DNA from: Streptomyces cylindrosporus
GTDB taxonomy: Bacteria > Actinomycetota > Actinomycetes > Streptomycetales > Streptomycetaceae
DNA: 64,000 nt
Reading direction: 5' to 3'
NCBI RefSeq assembly: GCF_022698165.1
Contig: NZ_JALDAY010000005.1
Coordinates: 62,001 to 126,000 of the forward strand
Below the pieces are notes generated by a model that made no database searches, had not been told where the DNA came from, and saw nothing but the letters and a program-made list of their open reading frames with translations. The translations under genes and the position numbers were made by a program. Of the stretch, positions 24,606 to 33,705 are shown in pieces; position 1 is the stretch's first letter; the number at the start of each line of letters is the position of its first letter.

Positions 24606-26237
24606 TCAGCGGCGACCGGCGCTCCGTCGCACGGGACTGCGACGGACCGCCCTGCCCACCAGTGCGTCCGTCCTGCGGCCGTCCTCGATCACGAAACGGC
24701 CGTCGACCAGGACGTGCGGGATGCCCGTCGGGAGGGTTCGCGGGTTCTCGTACGTCGCTCCGGCCGCCACCGTCGCCGGGTCGAACAGGACCAGGTCGGC
24801 CCGGTATCCCTCGCGGACCAGACCCCGGTCGGGAAGACGCAGGCGCGCCGCCGGGCGGGAGGTGAGGTGCGCGACGCACTCCTCCAGCGACAGGACGCCC
24901 AACTCCCTCACGTAGTGGCCGAGATACCGCGGGAACGTGCCGTACGCGCGCGGATGCGGCTTCGTGCCCTGAAGGATGCCGTCCGAGCCTCCGGTGTGGA
25001 CCGGGTGCCGCATGATCTGCCGTACGTTCTCCTCGTGGCCCACGTGCTGGAGGATCGTCGAGCCCAGCCGGTCGTCCAGGAGCAGCCGCCGGGCGGTGGT
25101 CCAGGGGGCCTCGCCGCGTGCGTCCGCCGACTGCCGGACCGTACGGCCGACGAAGTCCGCGAGCTCAGGGCGGGTCACCCCCGAGATCTCGATCGTGTCC
25201 CACTCGATGGGCACCCCGTGGCAGCCGTCCGCGCCGATCACCTCCATGTGGTGCCGGATCCGCTCGGCCGTCTCCTCGTCCGCGAGCCGCCTGAGAATCT
25301 CCTCCGGCCCGCCCTCGCTCGCCCAACTCGGCAGCATCGCCACGAGAGTCGTGCAGCCGGGCGTGTAGGGGTAGGTGTCGAGGCTGATGTCGGCGCCCTC
25401 CGCCAGCGCCTTGTCCAGCAGCGCCAGCAGCTCCGGCGCCCGGCCCTCGTTCACCCCGAAGTTCATGGTGGCGTGGGCCAGGTGCAGGGAGCAGCCCGCC
25501 TCCCGGGTGAGGGCCACCATCTCCTCGTACGCCTCCAGCGCGCCGGCGCCGTACGAGCGGTGGTGGGGGCAGTAGTAGCCGTCGTAGGAGGCCACCACCC
25601 GGCACAGCTCGGTGAGTTCGGCGTCCTTCGCGTACATGCCGGGCGTGTACGTCAGCCCGGACGACATGCCGACCGCGCCCTGCTCCAGCCCCTCCGCGAC
25701 CAACTGCCGCATACGGTCGAGCTCTTCGGGCGTCGCCTCCCGGTCCTCCCACCCCACGGCCAGCATCCGGACCGTGCCCTGGGGGATCAGATAGGCCGCG
25801 TTGACGGCGATGCCCCGGTCCAGGCGGGCCAGGTACTCGCCGACCGAGCGCCAGTCGAAGTCGATGTCGTCCCCGTAGCCGTTCCAGCCGGTGATGGCAC
25901 GGCGGACCTCGGCGAGCGTGCGGTCGTCGACGGGGGCGTACGACAGCCCGTCCTGGCCCAGGACTTCGAGGGTGACCCCCTGCGCGGCCTTCGCGCTGTG
26001 GTCCGGGTCCCGGAGCAGCGCGAGGTCGCTGTGCGCGTGCATGTCGATGAAGCCGGGGGAGAGGACCAGGCCCTCCGCGTCCAACTCGCGCCGCGCCTTG
26101 GGGCGTTGACACCCTGCCGCCGCGGCCTCCTTGACGATCGAGACGATCCGGCCGCCGTCGACGACCACGTCCGCGCGGTACGACGGCTCACCGCTGCCGT
26201 CCACCACGTCCGCGTCCCGGATGACGAGTTCCTCCAC
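24606..26237 (-). CDS. N-acyl-D-amino-acid deacylase (amidohydrolase)
   Basis: 543 aa, the usual length for D-aminoacylases. It hydrolyses N-acyl-D-amino acids to the free D-amino acid and a carboxylate. The metal motif GFIDMHAHSDLALL, the VTLEVLGQDG loop and the histidines in YCPHHRSYG and LHLAHATM fit the urease-like TIM barrel; the C-terminal beta segment (ADLVLFDPATV) is also typical. It follows the D-serine dehydratase-like gene by 10 bases, so free D-amino acids made here could be deaminated by its partner. Confidence 0.87.
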   Translation of the reverse strand: MEELVIRDADVVDGSGEPSYRADVVVDGGRIVSIVKEAAAAGCQRPKARRELDAEGLVLSPGFIDMHAHSDLALLRDPDHSAKAAQGVTLEVLGQDGLSYAPVDDRTLAEVRRAITGWNGYGDDIDFDWRSVGEYLARLDRGIAVNAAYLIPQGTVRMLAVGWEDREATPEELDRMRQLVAEGLEQGAVGMSSGLTYTPGMYAKDAELTELCRVVASYDGYYCPHHRSYGAGALEAYEEMVALTREAGCSLHLAHATMNFGVNEGRAPELLALLDKALAEGADISLDTYPYTPGCTTLVAMLPSWASEGGPEEILRRLADEETAERIRHHMEVIGADGCHGVPIEWDTIEISGVTRPELADFVGRTVRQSADARGEAPWTTARRLLLDDRLGSTILQHVGHEENVRQIMRHPVHTGGSDGILQGTKPHPRAYGTFPRYLGHYVRELGVLSLEECVAHLTSRPAARLRLPDRGLVREGYRADLVLFDPATVAAGATYENPRTLPTGIPHVLVDGRFVIEDGRRTDALVGRAVRRSPVRRSAGRR

Positions 26238-26247
26238 GGCCTGCCTC

Positions 26248-27525
26248 CTAGAAGAAGGTACGGATGTAGTCGACGACCGTGCCGTCCGCCTCGACCAGCG
26301 GGATCAGCGGCCACTTGTCGAAGGACGTACACGGGTGCGAGAGCCCCATGCCCAGCCAGTCCCCGACCTCCAGGTCCGCGTCCTCGCTCGTGCGCAGCCA
26401 GGCGTGCTGGTCGGACAGGCCGGTCACCGAGACCCCGGTCGCGGGCCGCTCGGCGCCGTCCCGGTGCACCACCTGGGCGAACGGGAGGTCGAGGTCGTAC
26501 GCCGCGTCCCGCTTGCCCGCGTTGGCGAAGGCCTGCTCGGCGGAGGGGCGGGAGACGACCTGCGCCCAGAGGCGGAACGCCGGCTCCAGCGCGCCCTCCT
26601 CGGGGACCCGGTTGAAGGGCGTGACCTTCCGGTAGTGGCCGTCGTCGTGCGAGACGTAGGCGCCGGAACGCAGCAACTTCAGTACGGGGGCGGACAGTTC
26701 GGGGATCTCCGCGAACACGTCGGCCACCGCGTCGAACCAGGCGCTGCCGCCCGCGCTGACCACGATCTCGTCCAGCCCCGCGAACCGCCCCGCCTTGTCG
26801 AAGTCGACGGCGAGGCCCACCAGCCGGCGCAGCCAGGCGTGCACCCGCTCCGGGTCGGCCCGCGGAACCTCGCCCTCGTAACCGGCGACGCCCACGAGCC
26901 GCAGGGTGCGGGTACCGGCCACGGCGTCCGCGACCGCCGCGCACTCCGCCTCCGTACGCACACCGGTACGGGCCCCCTCACCGGCGCCGAACTCGACGAC
27001 GACGTCGAGCGGGCGGGAGGCCCCCCGCAGCGCCGCGTCCATCAGCTCGGCCCCGCGCACGGAGTCGACGTAACAGATGAAGCGGAAGCCGGGGTCGGTG
27101 TCGAGTTCGCGGGAGATCCAGCGCAGGGCCGCCGGGTCGACGAGCTCGTTCGCGAGGAAGACGCGCCGGACGCCGAACGCCCGGGCCACGCGCACCTGGT
27201 GCGGGACGGCGAGGGTGATGCCCCAGGCGCCGCGCTCGATCTGCCGGTGGAAGAGCTGTGGCGCCATGGTCGTCTTGCCGTGCGGGGCGAAGGCCAGACC
27301 GTGCCGGGTCGCGTACGTCTCCATCAGCGCGAGGTTGTGCTCCAGGCGCTCGGCGGACAGCGCGAGCACCGGCGTGGCGAAGCCGCCGGTGAAGAGGTTG
27401 CGGCGCTCGGCGGCCAGCTCGGCGACGGTGTGGCCGTCGGCGTCCGGGGGGAGGCCCTTGAAGCGGTGGTCGACGCGTTCGGCGGCGAGGCGGGCGAGAG
27501 CCTCGGCGGGGCTGTCGGCTGTCAT
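26248..27525 (-). CDS. PLP-dependent D-serine dehydratase-like amino acid deaminase
   Basis: 425 aa with a fold III (alanine racemase-like) barrel. The Schiff-base lysine is in FAPHGKTTMAP, and the C-terminal half has the His-Cys pair LSHPCTSFDKW that holds zinc in eukaryotic-type D-serine dehydratase (DSD1). Such enzymes convert D-serine or D-threonine to the 2-oxo acid and ammonia. First gene of the left-facing operon, divergent from the KDG kinase across a shared promoter. An enamine/imine intermediate would explain the RidA in the opposite operon. Confidence 0.85.
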   Translation of the reverse strand: MTADSPAEALARLAAERVDHRFKGLPPDADGHTVAELAAERRNLFTGGFATPVLALSAERLEHNLALMETYATRHGLAFAPHGKTTMAPQLFHRQIERGAWGITLAVPHQVRVARAFGVRRVFLANELVDPAALRWISRELDTDPGFRFICYVDSVRGAELMDAALRGASRPLDVVVEFGAGEGARTGVRTEAECAAVADAVAGTRTLRLVGVAGYEGEVPRADPERVHAWLRRLVGLAVDFDKAGRFAGLDEIVVSAGGSAWFDAVADVFAEIPELSAPVLKLLRSGAYVSHDDGHYRKVTPFNRVPEEGALEPAFRLWAQVVSRPSAEQAFANAGKRDAAYDLDLPFAQVVHRDGAERPATGVSVTGLSDQHAWLRTSEDADLEVGDWLGMGLSHPCTSFDKWPLIPLVEADGTVVDYIRTFF

Positions 27526-27545
27526 GGAGCCTCCCTGATCTGGCC

Positions 27546-27564
27546 TGTTGCATGCTCTGCAACA
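27546..27564. promoter_or_regulatory. candidate IclR operator between divergent operons
   Basis: TGTTGCATGCTCTGCAACA is a 6-base inverted repeat with a 7-base centre, 21 bases upstream of the deaminase start and in the only intergenic gap between the two arms. Its placement fits control of both arms by the IclR protein encoded at 28698. Confidence 0.6.
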
Positions 27565-27660
27565 TCCATTGCGTATGTCGCTTACTGCTGTCTAACATCT
27601 CGGCCAACGCGGGGTCAACGGACCGGCCACCCCGCACCGCACCCGGGAGCTACGACGATC

Positions 27661-28701
27661 GTGACCACCGACGGACAGCGCAATGCCCCCGACGGCGTGG
27701 ACGTCGTCGCGCTCGGCGAGTCCATGGTCACGTTCCTGCCGACCAGGCCGGGGCGCCTCGCCGACGTTCCGTCGTTCGAGCGGGGGATCGGCGGCGCCGA
27801 GTCCAACGTGGCCTGCGTGCTCGCGGCGGCCGGGCACTCCACGCGCTGGGTGAGCCGGGTGGGGGCCGACGGCTTCGGCGACCACCTCGTCGAGACCATC
27901 GGCTCCTACGGCGTCGACGTCACCGCCGTCCGCCGCGACCCGGCACGCCCGACCGGCATCTACTTCCGCACGGCCGGCGACCGGGCCACCGACACGCACG
28001 AGGTCGCGTACTACCGGGCCGGTTCCGCCGCCTCCGCGATGGCCGTGGGCAACACCGACCTCGACGCCGTGCGCGCCGGGCGGGTCCTGCACCTGTCCGG
28101 GATCACGGCGGCACTGTCCGAGAGCTGCCTGGAGCTGATGCGCGAGCTGACCGCGCTGCGCGCCGGCCGGCCGCTGGTCTCCTTCGACGTCAACCACCGG
28201 CCGGGCCTGTGGCAGCACGGCGACGGCCCACAGGAGCTGCTGGAACTGGCGCGCCGCGCCGACCTCGTGTTCGTGGGGGAGGACGAGGCCGAGGAGGTCT
28301 GGGGCCTGCACGGCGCCCACGCCGTCCGCGCCGCCTTCCCCGACCCCGAGACCCTCGTCGTCAAGCAGGGCGGACGCGGCGCCACCGTGTTCGCCAAGGA
28401 CGACGTCACCTTCGTCCCCGCGCCGCGGGTCGACGTCGTCGCCGCCGTCGGCGCGGGGGACGCCTTCGCCGCCGGCTTCCTCTCCGCCACCCTCCGCGGA
28501 CTGCCCGTGAAGGCCCGTGTGAGGCACGGACACCTCACGGCCGCCGCCGCGCTCACCGTCCCCGGCGACCTCGCCCCGCCCCCCGCCCGCGCACACGCCG
28601 ACCGCCTCGCCGCCCTCGACGACGGGACGTGGGAGACACTTCGACTCGGCCCCGGCTGGACGCAAGCCGAGCAGGCCCCGGAGGAGGTACGTACCCCATG
28701 A
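27661..28701 (+). CDS. PfkB-family sugar kinase (2-keto-3-deoxygluconate kinase-like)
   Basis: 346 aa from the GTG at 27661. Ribokinase-fold features are plain: VVALGESMVTFLP at the start, GIGGAESNVACVLA, the KDG-kinase-like sugar loop HEVAYYRAGSAAS, and the anion hole/catalytic base AAVGAGDAFAAGFL. It probably phosphorylates KDG or a similar keto sugar acid with ATP. It opens the right-facing operon and overlaps the IclR gene by ATGA. Pairing with a GntP permease supports a sugar-acid role, but the opposite arm points to D-amino acids. Confidence 0.85.
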   Translation: MTTDGQRNAPDGVDVVALGESMVTFLPTRPGRLADVPSFERGIGGAESNVACVLAAAGHSTRWVSRVGADGFGDHLVETIGSYGVDVTAVRRDPARPTGIYFRTAGDRATDTHEVAYYRAGSAASAMAVGNTDLDAVRAGRVLHLSGITAALSESCLELMRELTALRAGRPLVSFDVNHRPGLWQHGDGPQELLELARRADLVFVGEDEAEEVWGLHGAHAVRAAFPDPETLVVKQGGRGATVFAKDDVTFVPAPRVDVVAAVGAGDAFAAGFLSATLRGLPVKARVRHGHLTAAAALTVPGDLAPPPARAHADRLAALDDGTWETLRLGPGWTQAEQAPEEVRTP

Positions 28702-29462
28702 GCCAGACCGTCGACCGCGCGCTGAGCATCCTGCCGCTGCTCGCCGAGGGCCCCGCCGACCTCGGCCAGGTCGCCGACCGCCTCGGCGTGCACAAGTCCA
28801 CCGCCCTCCGCCTCCTGCGCACCCTGCACGAACACGGCATGGTCTACCGCCAGTCCGACCAGCGCTACCGCCTCGGCGCCCGCCTCATCGCCCTCGCCCA
28901 GGAGGCGATGGAGAACCTCGACATCCGCGAGATCGCCCACCCCCACCTCGTACGCCTCAACGAGCAGTGCGGACACACCGTGCACCTCGCCGTGTACGAG
29001 GAGGACGAGGTGCTCTACATCGACAAGGTCGAGAGCCGCTACCCGGTGCGGATGTACTCGCGGATCGGCAAGCCCGTCGCCATCACCGTGGCCGCGGTGG
29101 CGAAGCTGCTCCTCGCCGACCTCCCGGCCGCCGAGCGGCGCACGCTCGCCGACAAGCTCGACTACCCCATGTACACGTCCCGCTCCACCCCCAACGCCCC
29201 CGCTTTCCTGCGGGAGTTGGAGAAGGTGCGCGAACAGGGCTGGGCCACCGACCTCGGCGGCCACGAGGAGTCCATCAACTGCGTCGCCGCCCCCATCCGC
29301 GGCGCGGACGGCCGGGTCGTCGCCGCCATGTCGGTCTCCGCGCCCAACGTCGTCGTCACCGCCGACGAACTCCTCACCCTGCTCCCGCTGGTGCGCCGTA
29401 CCGCGGACGCCATCAGCGGCGAGTACTCAGGCAAGACCCCCGTCAAGGAAGTCACCTCATGA
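28698..29462 (+). CDS. IclR-family transcriptional regulator
   Basis: 254 aa. The winged helix occupies residues 1-65 (VDRALSILPLLAEG, ADRLGVHKSTALRLLRTL) and the GAF-like ligand domain the rest, with the family signature EESINCVAAPIRGADGRVVA. It is probably a local regulator that senses the catabolic substrate and acts at the palindrome between the divergent operons. It overlaps the kinase stop upstream and the RidA start downstream, so it is produced with the enzymes it controls. Confidence 0.9.
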   Translation: MSQTVDRALSILPLLAEGPADLGQVADRLGVHKSTALRLLRTLHEHGMVYRQSDQRYRLGARLIALAQEAMENLDIREIAHPHLVRLNEQCGHTVHLAVYEEDEVLYIDKVESRYPVRMYSRIGKPVAITVAAVAKLLLADLPAAERRTLADKLDYPMYTSRSTPNAPAFLRELEKVREQGWATDLGGHEESINCVAAPIRGADGRVVAAMSVSAPNVVVTADELLTLLPLVRRTADAISGEYSGKTPVKEVTS

Positions 29463-29869
29463 CCGAGAAGACCGCGCTCACCCCCAAGACCCACACCACC
29501 CCGCCCGCCAAGTTCTCGCACGGCGTGAAGAAGGGGAACATCCTCCAGGTCGCCGGCCAGGTCGGCTTCCTGCCCGCCGAGGAGGGCAGGCCGCCGACGC
29601 CGGCCGGCCCGACCCTGCGCGAGCAGACCCTGCAGACCCTCGCCAACGTCAAGGCGATCCTGGAGGAGGGCGGTGCGAGCTGGGACGACGTGATGATGAT
29701 CCGCGTCTACCTGACGGACGTCGACCACTTCGCCGAGATGAACGGCATCTACAACACCTACTTCGAGGAGCAGGGCCTCACCGCGCCCCCGGCCGCCCGC
29801 ACGACGGTCTACGTCGGCCTCCCCGCCGGACTCCTCATCGAGATCGACGCGCTGGCCGTACTCGGCTGA
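29459..29869 (+). CDS. ridA: RidA-family enamine/imine deaminase
   Basis: 136 aa from the ATG overlapping the IclR stop. The YjgF/RidA/UK114 fold is clear: GNILQVAGQVGFLPAEEG, LANVKAILEEGGASWDDVMM, VYLTDVDHFAEMN, and the active-site arginine in PPAARTTVYVGLP. RidA speeds release of ammonia from reactive enamines made by PLP dehydratases, which fits the D-serine dehydratase-like enzyme across the promoter. Confidence 0.9.
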   Translation: MTEKTALTPKTHTTPPAKFSHGVKKGNILQVAGQVGFLPAEEGRPPTPAGPTLREQTLQTLANVKAILEEGGASWDDVMMIRVYLTDVDHFAEMNGIYNTYFEEQGLTAPPAARTTVYVGLPAGLLIEIDALAVLG

Positions 29870-29903
29870 CGACCTCCCCCCTCAACTCCCGCACGCCGTA
29901 ACC

Positions 29904-29929
29904 GGCATGGCGCCCGCGCGCGCCATGCC
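29904..29929 (+). terminator. hairpin between ridA and the GntP permease
   Basis: GGCATGGCGC (29904-29913) pairs perfectly with GCGCCATGCC (29920-29929) across a 6-base loop. No long T tract follows, so partial termination or transcript processing between the two genes is likely. Confidence 0.6.
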
Positions 29930-29979
29930 GCGATCCCCCCTGCCCGAAAGCAGCATGCATTTACGTAGAGGACCCCCGA

Positions 29980-31458
29980 ATGTCCCATCCGCTCGCCGCA
30001 ACAGCCCCCGCCGCCACCCCACCCCACACCGGCGGACTGCTCCTCCTGATCGACGGCACGGCCGGTCTCCTGACCGTCGCCGCCATCGGCATCGCCCTCC
30101 TCCTCTTCCTGATCATCAGGGTCAGACTCCAGCCGTTCGTGGCACTCCTGGCCGTGTCCATAGCCGTGGGCCTGATGGCCGGCCTCTCGGTCACCGAACT
30201 CTTCGGCACGGTCCAGCGGTCGGACGCCGTGTCCACCATCGAGTCCGGCATGGGCGGCATCCTCGGCCATGTCGCGATCATCATCGGCCTCGGCACGATG
30301 CTCGGCGCGATCCTCGAAGTCAGCGGCGGGGCGGAGGTGTTGGCGTCACGACTGCTCGGCCTGTTCGGCGAGAAGCGGGCCCCCCTCGCCATGGGCCTCA
30401 CGGGCCTGATCTTCGGCATCCCGGTCTTCTTCGACGTCGGCATCTTCGTCCTCGCGCCGATCGTGTACGCGGCGGCGAAGCGGGGCGGCAAGTCGATCCT
30501 CCTCTACTGCCTGCCGCTGCTCGCGGGCCTGTCCATGACCCACGCGTTCCTGCCGCCGCACCCGGGTCCGGTGGCCGCGGCCGGCCTCCTCCACGTGGAC
30601 CTCGGCTGGGTCATCCTGATGGGCATCGTCTGCGGCATCCCCGCGGTGCTGGCGGCCTGGGCCTACTCGGCGTGGATCGGCAACCGCATCTTCGTCGCCG
30701 TACCGCAGGACATGGTGGAGGCGGCGGCGGAGGCCAGGCTGGCTGTGATCAACGAGCAGCGCGAGTCAGGCGTGGAACCGCGCGAGCAGCCGGTCCCGCT
30801 GGCGACGGTCCTCGGCATCATCGGCACCCCGCTGATCCTCATCCTCGCCGCGACCTTCTCCTCCATCGCCCTGGACCCCTCCACGGGCCGCTCGGTGATC
30901 GAGTTCTTCGGCCACCCCTTCGTCGCCCTGACGATCGCGCTGCTCCTGGCGTACTACCTCCTGGGCATCCGCCGCGGCTGGTCCCGCAAGTCCCTGGAGA
31001 CGGTGTCGACAGCATCCCTGAAGCCGGTCGGCAACATCCTGCTCGTGGTCGGCGCGGGCGGCATCTTCGGCGCGATCCTGAAGGCCAGCGGCGTCGCCCA
31101 GGCCCTCTCGGACACCTTCCACGACGTGGGCCTGCCGGTGATCGTCCTCTCCTACCTGATCTCGGTGGTCCTCCGGGTCGCCCAGGGCTCGGCCACGGTC
31201 GCGATCGTCACCACGGCCGGCATCGTCGCCCCCCTCCTCACCGAGGGCCACCACTCCCAGGCCTTCGTGGCCCTGGTCATCATGGCCATCTCGGCGGGCT
31301 CGATCTTCGCGTCCCATGTGAACGACGGCGGCTTCTGGATGGTGGCCAAGTACTTCGGCATCAGCGAACGCGACACCCTGAAGACGTGGACCGTGCTGGA
31401 GACGGTGCTGTCGGTGGTGGGGTTCGTGGTGGCCGGTTCGGTCAGTGTGTTCGTGTAA
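29980..31458 (+). CDS. GntP-family permease (gluconate / D-serine type)
   Basis: 492 aa with about 12-14 membrane helices in the cytoplasmic membrane. Family stretches include SGMGGILGHVAIIIGLGTM, GIPVFFDVGIFVLAPIVY, HAFLPPHPGPVAAAGL and GSIFASHVNDGGFWMV. GntP members import gluconate and related acids with protons; the DsdX branch imports D-serine. With a KDG kinase on one side and D-amino-acid enzymes on the other, both readings remain open. Confidence 0.88.
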   Translation: MSHPLAATAPAATPPHTGGLLLLIDGTAGLLTVAAIGIALLLFLIIRVRLQPFVALLAVSIAVGLMAGLSVTELFGTVQRSDAVSTIESGMGGILGHVAIIIGLGTMLGAILEVSGGAEVLASRLLGLFGEKRAPLAMGLTGLIFGIPVFFDVGIFVLAPIVYAAAKRGGKSILLYCLPLLAGLSMTHAFLPPHPGPVAAAGLLHVDLGWVILMGIVCGIPAVLAAWAYSAWIGNRIFVAVPQDMVEAAAEARLAVINEQRESGVEPREQPVPLATVLGIIGTPLILILAATFSSIALDPSTGRSVIEFFGHPFVALTIALLLAYYLLGIRRGWSRKSLETVSTASLKPVGNILLVVGAGGIFGAILKASGVAQALSDTFHDVGLPVIVLSYLISVVLRVAQGSATVAIVTTAGIVAPLLTEGHHSQAFVALVIMAISAGSIFASHVNDGGFWMVAKYFGISERDTLKTWTVLETVLSVVGFVVAGSVSVFV

Positions 31459-31497
31459 GGCGCGTGTAGGCGTCTGATAACGAAGTAGGGGCTGGCT

Positions 31498-32079
31498 GTG
31501 TCCGACACAGGATCGTCGACCATACTGCCCGCTGTGGAGCAGCGCATAGGTTCGAGCAGCCAGCCCCTGAAGGGCGAGCCCGTGAAGGGTGCCGGGTTCG
31601 ACCCGGCCTTCATTCCCGGGCTCACCTCACCCGTGTCCGAGGAGCCGGAGGACACGAAGCCGGAGGACGAGGCCACCGAGGAGGACGTCGAGGAGGCGGA
31701 GGACGCCGAGGAGACGGAAGAGGCCGAGGCCGCTGAGCCCGAGGCCTCCGACGACGACTCCGACGACGACTCCGAGGCCCCCGAAGGGCCCGTCTTCGAG
31801 GCCTCCGACCGGCGCGCGAGGATCGTCGCCGATCGCGACGGCGTCCGTCTCACCCTCGACGACCAGGCCTGCGAGTTCCGCTGGGACGAGATCGGCGCGG
31901 TGGAGACGGAGTCCCCCCGCTTCGGCAAGCGTTTCACCATCACGGTCCACACTCCTGACCGCCGCTGGTACCCGATCGAGATCGAGGCGACGGCCAGGGC
32001 CCGCTTCAGCGAGTGGGAGAACGAGTTGGACGCGGTACTCGACGCCTACTTCGAAGAAGACGCCGAGGGCGCCGACTAG
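31498..32079 (+). CDS. acidic conserved hypothetical protein
   Basis: 193 aa from a GTG. Residues about 45-95 are an extreme Glu/Asp stretch ([30 protein letters not shown]). The C-terminal half is folded, with alternating strands ([38 protein letters not shown]) and a final helix, like a small PH-type beta barrel. Its stop shares the bases CTAG with the convergent peptidase stop. Function unknown. Confidence 0.65.
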   Translation: MSDTGSSTILPAVEQRIGSSSQPLKGEPVKGAGFDPAFIPGLTSPVSEEPEDTKPEDEATEEDVEEAEDAEETEEAEAAEPEASDDDSDDDSEAPEGPVFEASDRRARIVADRDGVRLTLDDQACEFRWDEIGAVETESPRFGKRFTITVHTPDRRWYPIEIEATARARFSEWENELDAVLDAYFEEDAEGAD

Positions 32080-33434
32080 CTGCAGTACTGGGCGGCCTTC
32101 CCGATCGACCGGTACATACAGTCCGCGTTCTCCAGCAACTGCAACACCGCGTCCCGGTTCCGGGAGGTCTCCCGCTCGATCACCTCGTCGGGCGGGTAGA
32201 ACCCGCCCCCGGAGCTCGACGTCGGATACATCTCGAAGGTGTACGAGAAGATCTTCTGCGTACCCCAGAGATAGTCGTCGATCGACCCGTCCGTGATGTA
32301 CAGGTCACTGGACTGCTCGGCCGTGTACCCGTTGCTCGCGGCCATCTTCTGCCCCACGGCCTTGAACGCGGCCGCGTCGTCCGCGGTCATCCCGGTCGCC
32401 GTGTCCGAGTACGTGTACCCGAACGGCCACAACACCAGCTCGCTGTACGTGTGGAAGTCGATCCCCGCGGTGATCTGCTGCTTGCCGCCCACCACCCGGC
32501 TCCGCACGAAGTCGGCGACGACCTTCACCTCGGGCGCGGACTCGGCGGCGGCACCCCGGTACGTCTCCGAGGAGGTGGACCCCGAAGAGCCCCCGCAGCA
32601 GCCCCACTTGTAGTTCCAGTTGCGGTTCAGGTCCGTACCGACGTACGAGGACCCGGAGTTGGGCTGCCGGTTCTTCCGCCAGGAGCGGTACGAGCCCGTC
32701 GCGATGTCGTACTCCCCGCCGTCGGGGTTGAGGTCCGGCACGATCCAGATCTCGCGGCCGTTCACCATGTCGGTGATCCGGGAGTCGGTCCCGTACCCGG
32801 CCCCGAGCTCCCGCAGCAGGTACAGCGCCATCTCCACGGTGAGATGCTCGCGCGCGTGCTGGTGGAAGGTGAAGAGGACCTCCGGCTCGTTCTCGTCCGT
32901 CGCCACGTTGTCGCTGACCTTGATGGCCACGATGTCCCGGCCCTGGTACGACTTGCCGATCACCCGCTTGCTCATGATGTTCGGGTAGGCGGCCAGCCGC
33001 TGGTCGATCTCCGTGTTCATCTCGGCGTAGTTGTGGTACTTCGAGTCGGCCGAGGGGAAGTCGTAGAGCCGTAGGTCGCCCGCGCCGGACGAGCGGTCCG
33101 GGGCCGCGCCCGACAGCGACACGTCGTAGCCCTGCCGGCGCAGTTCCGCGATCTGCGCGGCCCGCCCCGAGACGACCACCGTCTCCTCGTCGGCCTCGTC
33201 CACGGTGACCCCGGCCGCCGCGATCGCGGTCCGCGTCACGGGCGTGTTGTGGTCGACGTGGATCTCGTACTGCCGGACGTCGTCGGCGGACGGCGCGGTC
33301 GGGCGCGCGCTGTCCGCGGAGGCGTGGCCGGCGGTGGCCGAGACCGGTGCCGCGAGGGCGAGGGCGAGGAGGCCGGCGAGGGCGGCGCCGCGTCTGCCGC
33401 CGCGGGTGCCCGAGCCTCGTATCCGAAGTCGCAT
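32076..33434 (-). CDS. secreted M14 zinc carboxypeptidase
   Basis: 452 aa from ATG 33434, which starts a signal peptide ending near SATA. A pro-region of about 80 residues precedes the catalytic domain. Zinc ligands and catalytic residues are visible: [12 protein letters not shown] (His and Glu), [12 protein letters not shown] (substrate Asn/Arg), [14 protein letters not shown] (His), and the general base Glu in SYTFEMYP. It should trim C-terminal residues from extracellular peptides, as carboxypeptidase T-type enzymes do. The in-frame extension to 33707 has no signal peptide and was rejected. Confidence 0.9.
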   Translation of the reverse strand: MRLRIRGSGTRGGRRGAALAGLLALALAAPVSATAGHASADSARPTAPSADDVRQYEIHVDHNTPVTRTAIAAAGVTVDEADEETVVVSGRAAQIAELRRQGYDVSLSGAAPDRSSGAGDLRLYDFPSADSKYHNYAEMNTEIDQRLAAYPNIMSKRVIGKSYQGRDIVAIKVSDNVATDENEPEVLFTFHQHAREHLTVEMALYLLRELGAGYGTDSRITDMVNGREIWIVPDLNPDGGEYDIATGSYRSWRKNRQPNSGSSYVGTDLNRNWNYKWGCCGGSSGSTSSETYRGAAAESAPEVKVVADFVRSRVVGGKQQITAGIDFHTYSELVLWPFGYTYSDTATGMTADDAAAFKAVGQKMAASNGYTAEQSSDLYITDGSIDDYLWGTQKIFSYTFEMYPTSSSGGGFYPPDEVIERETSRNRDAVLQLLENADCMYRSIGKAAQYCS

Positions 33435-33705
33435 GAAGTCTCCTTGTTTCTCCAGGGATTCCGGGGTCTCCGGAAGTGGGGAGTGGAGCTGGGGGGTGGT
33501 TCGTTCGTGCGACGTGCAGTGCGGGTGACGCCCATGGTCAGGGAATGGCATGAACAGGTCAAGAAGGTAAACCGGCCGCGTAGTGTACGCGCGACCGCCT
33601 CCCCCGCACCCACCTCCGGCAAAGGTCACTCGCCCGTGTGAGCGGCACGTGCATATATGCCGGGTGCGGAGGAGAGTTGGATTCCGTTGCCAGGGGAGGC
33701 TGATC
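33435..33705. other. divergent promoter region, peptidase and LuxR regulator
   Basis: 271 bases with no supported gene. It must hold both promoters. The regulator has a strong AGGGGAGG ribosome binding site at 33692-33699. Two copies of the short motif GGTCAAG/GGTCAGG occur near 33535-33565, but no convincing operator was found. Confidence 0.4.
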
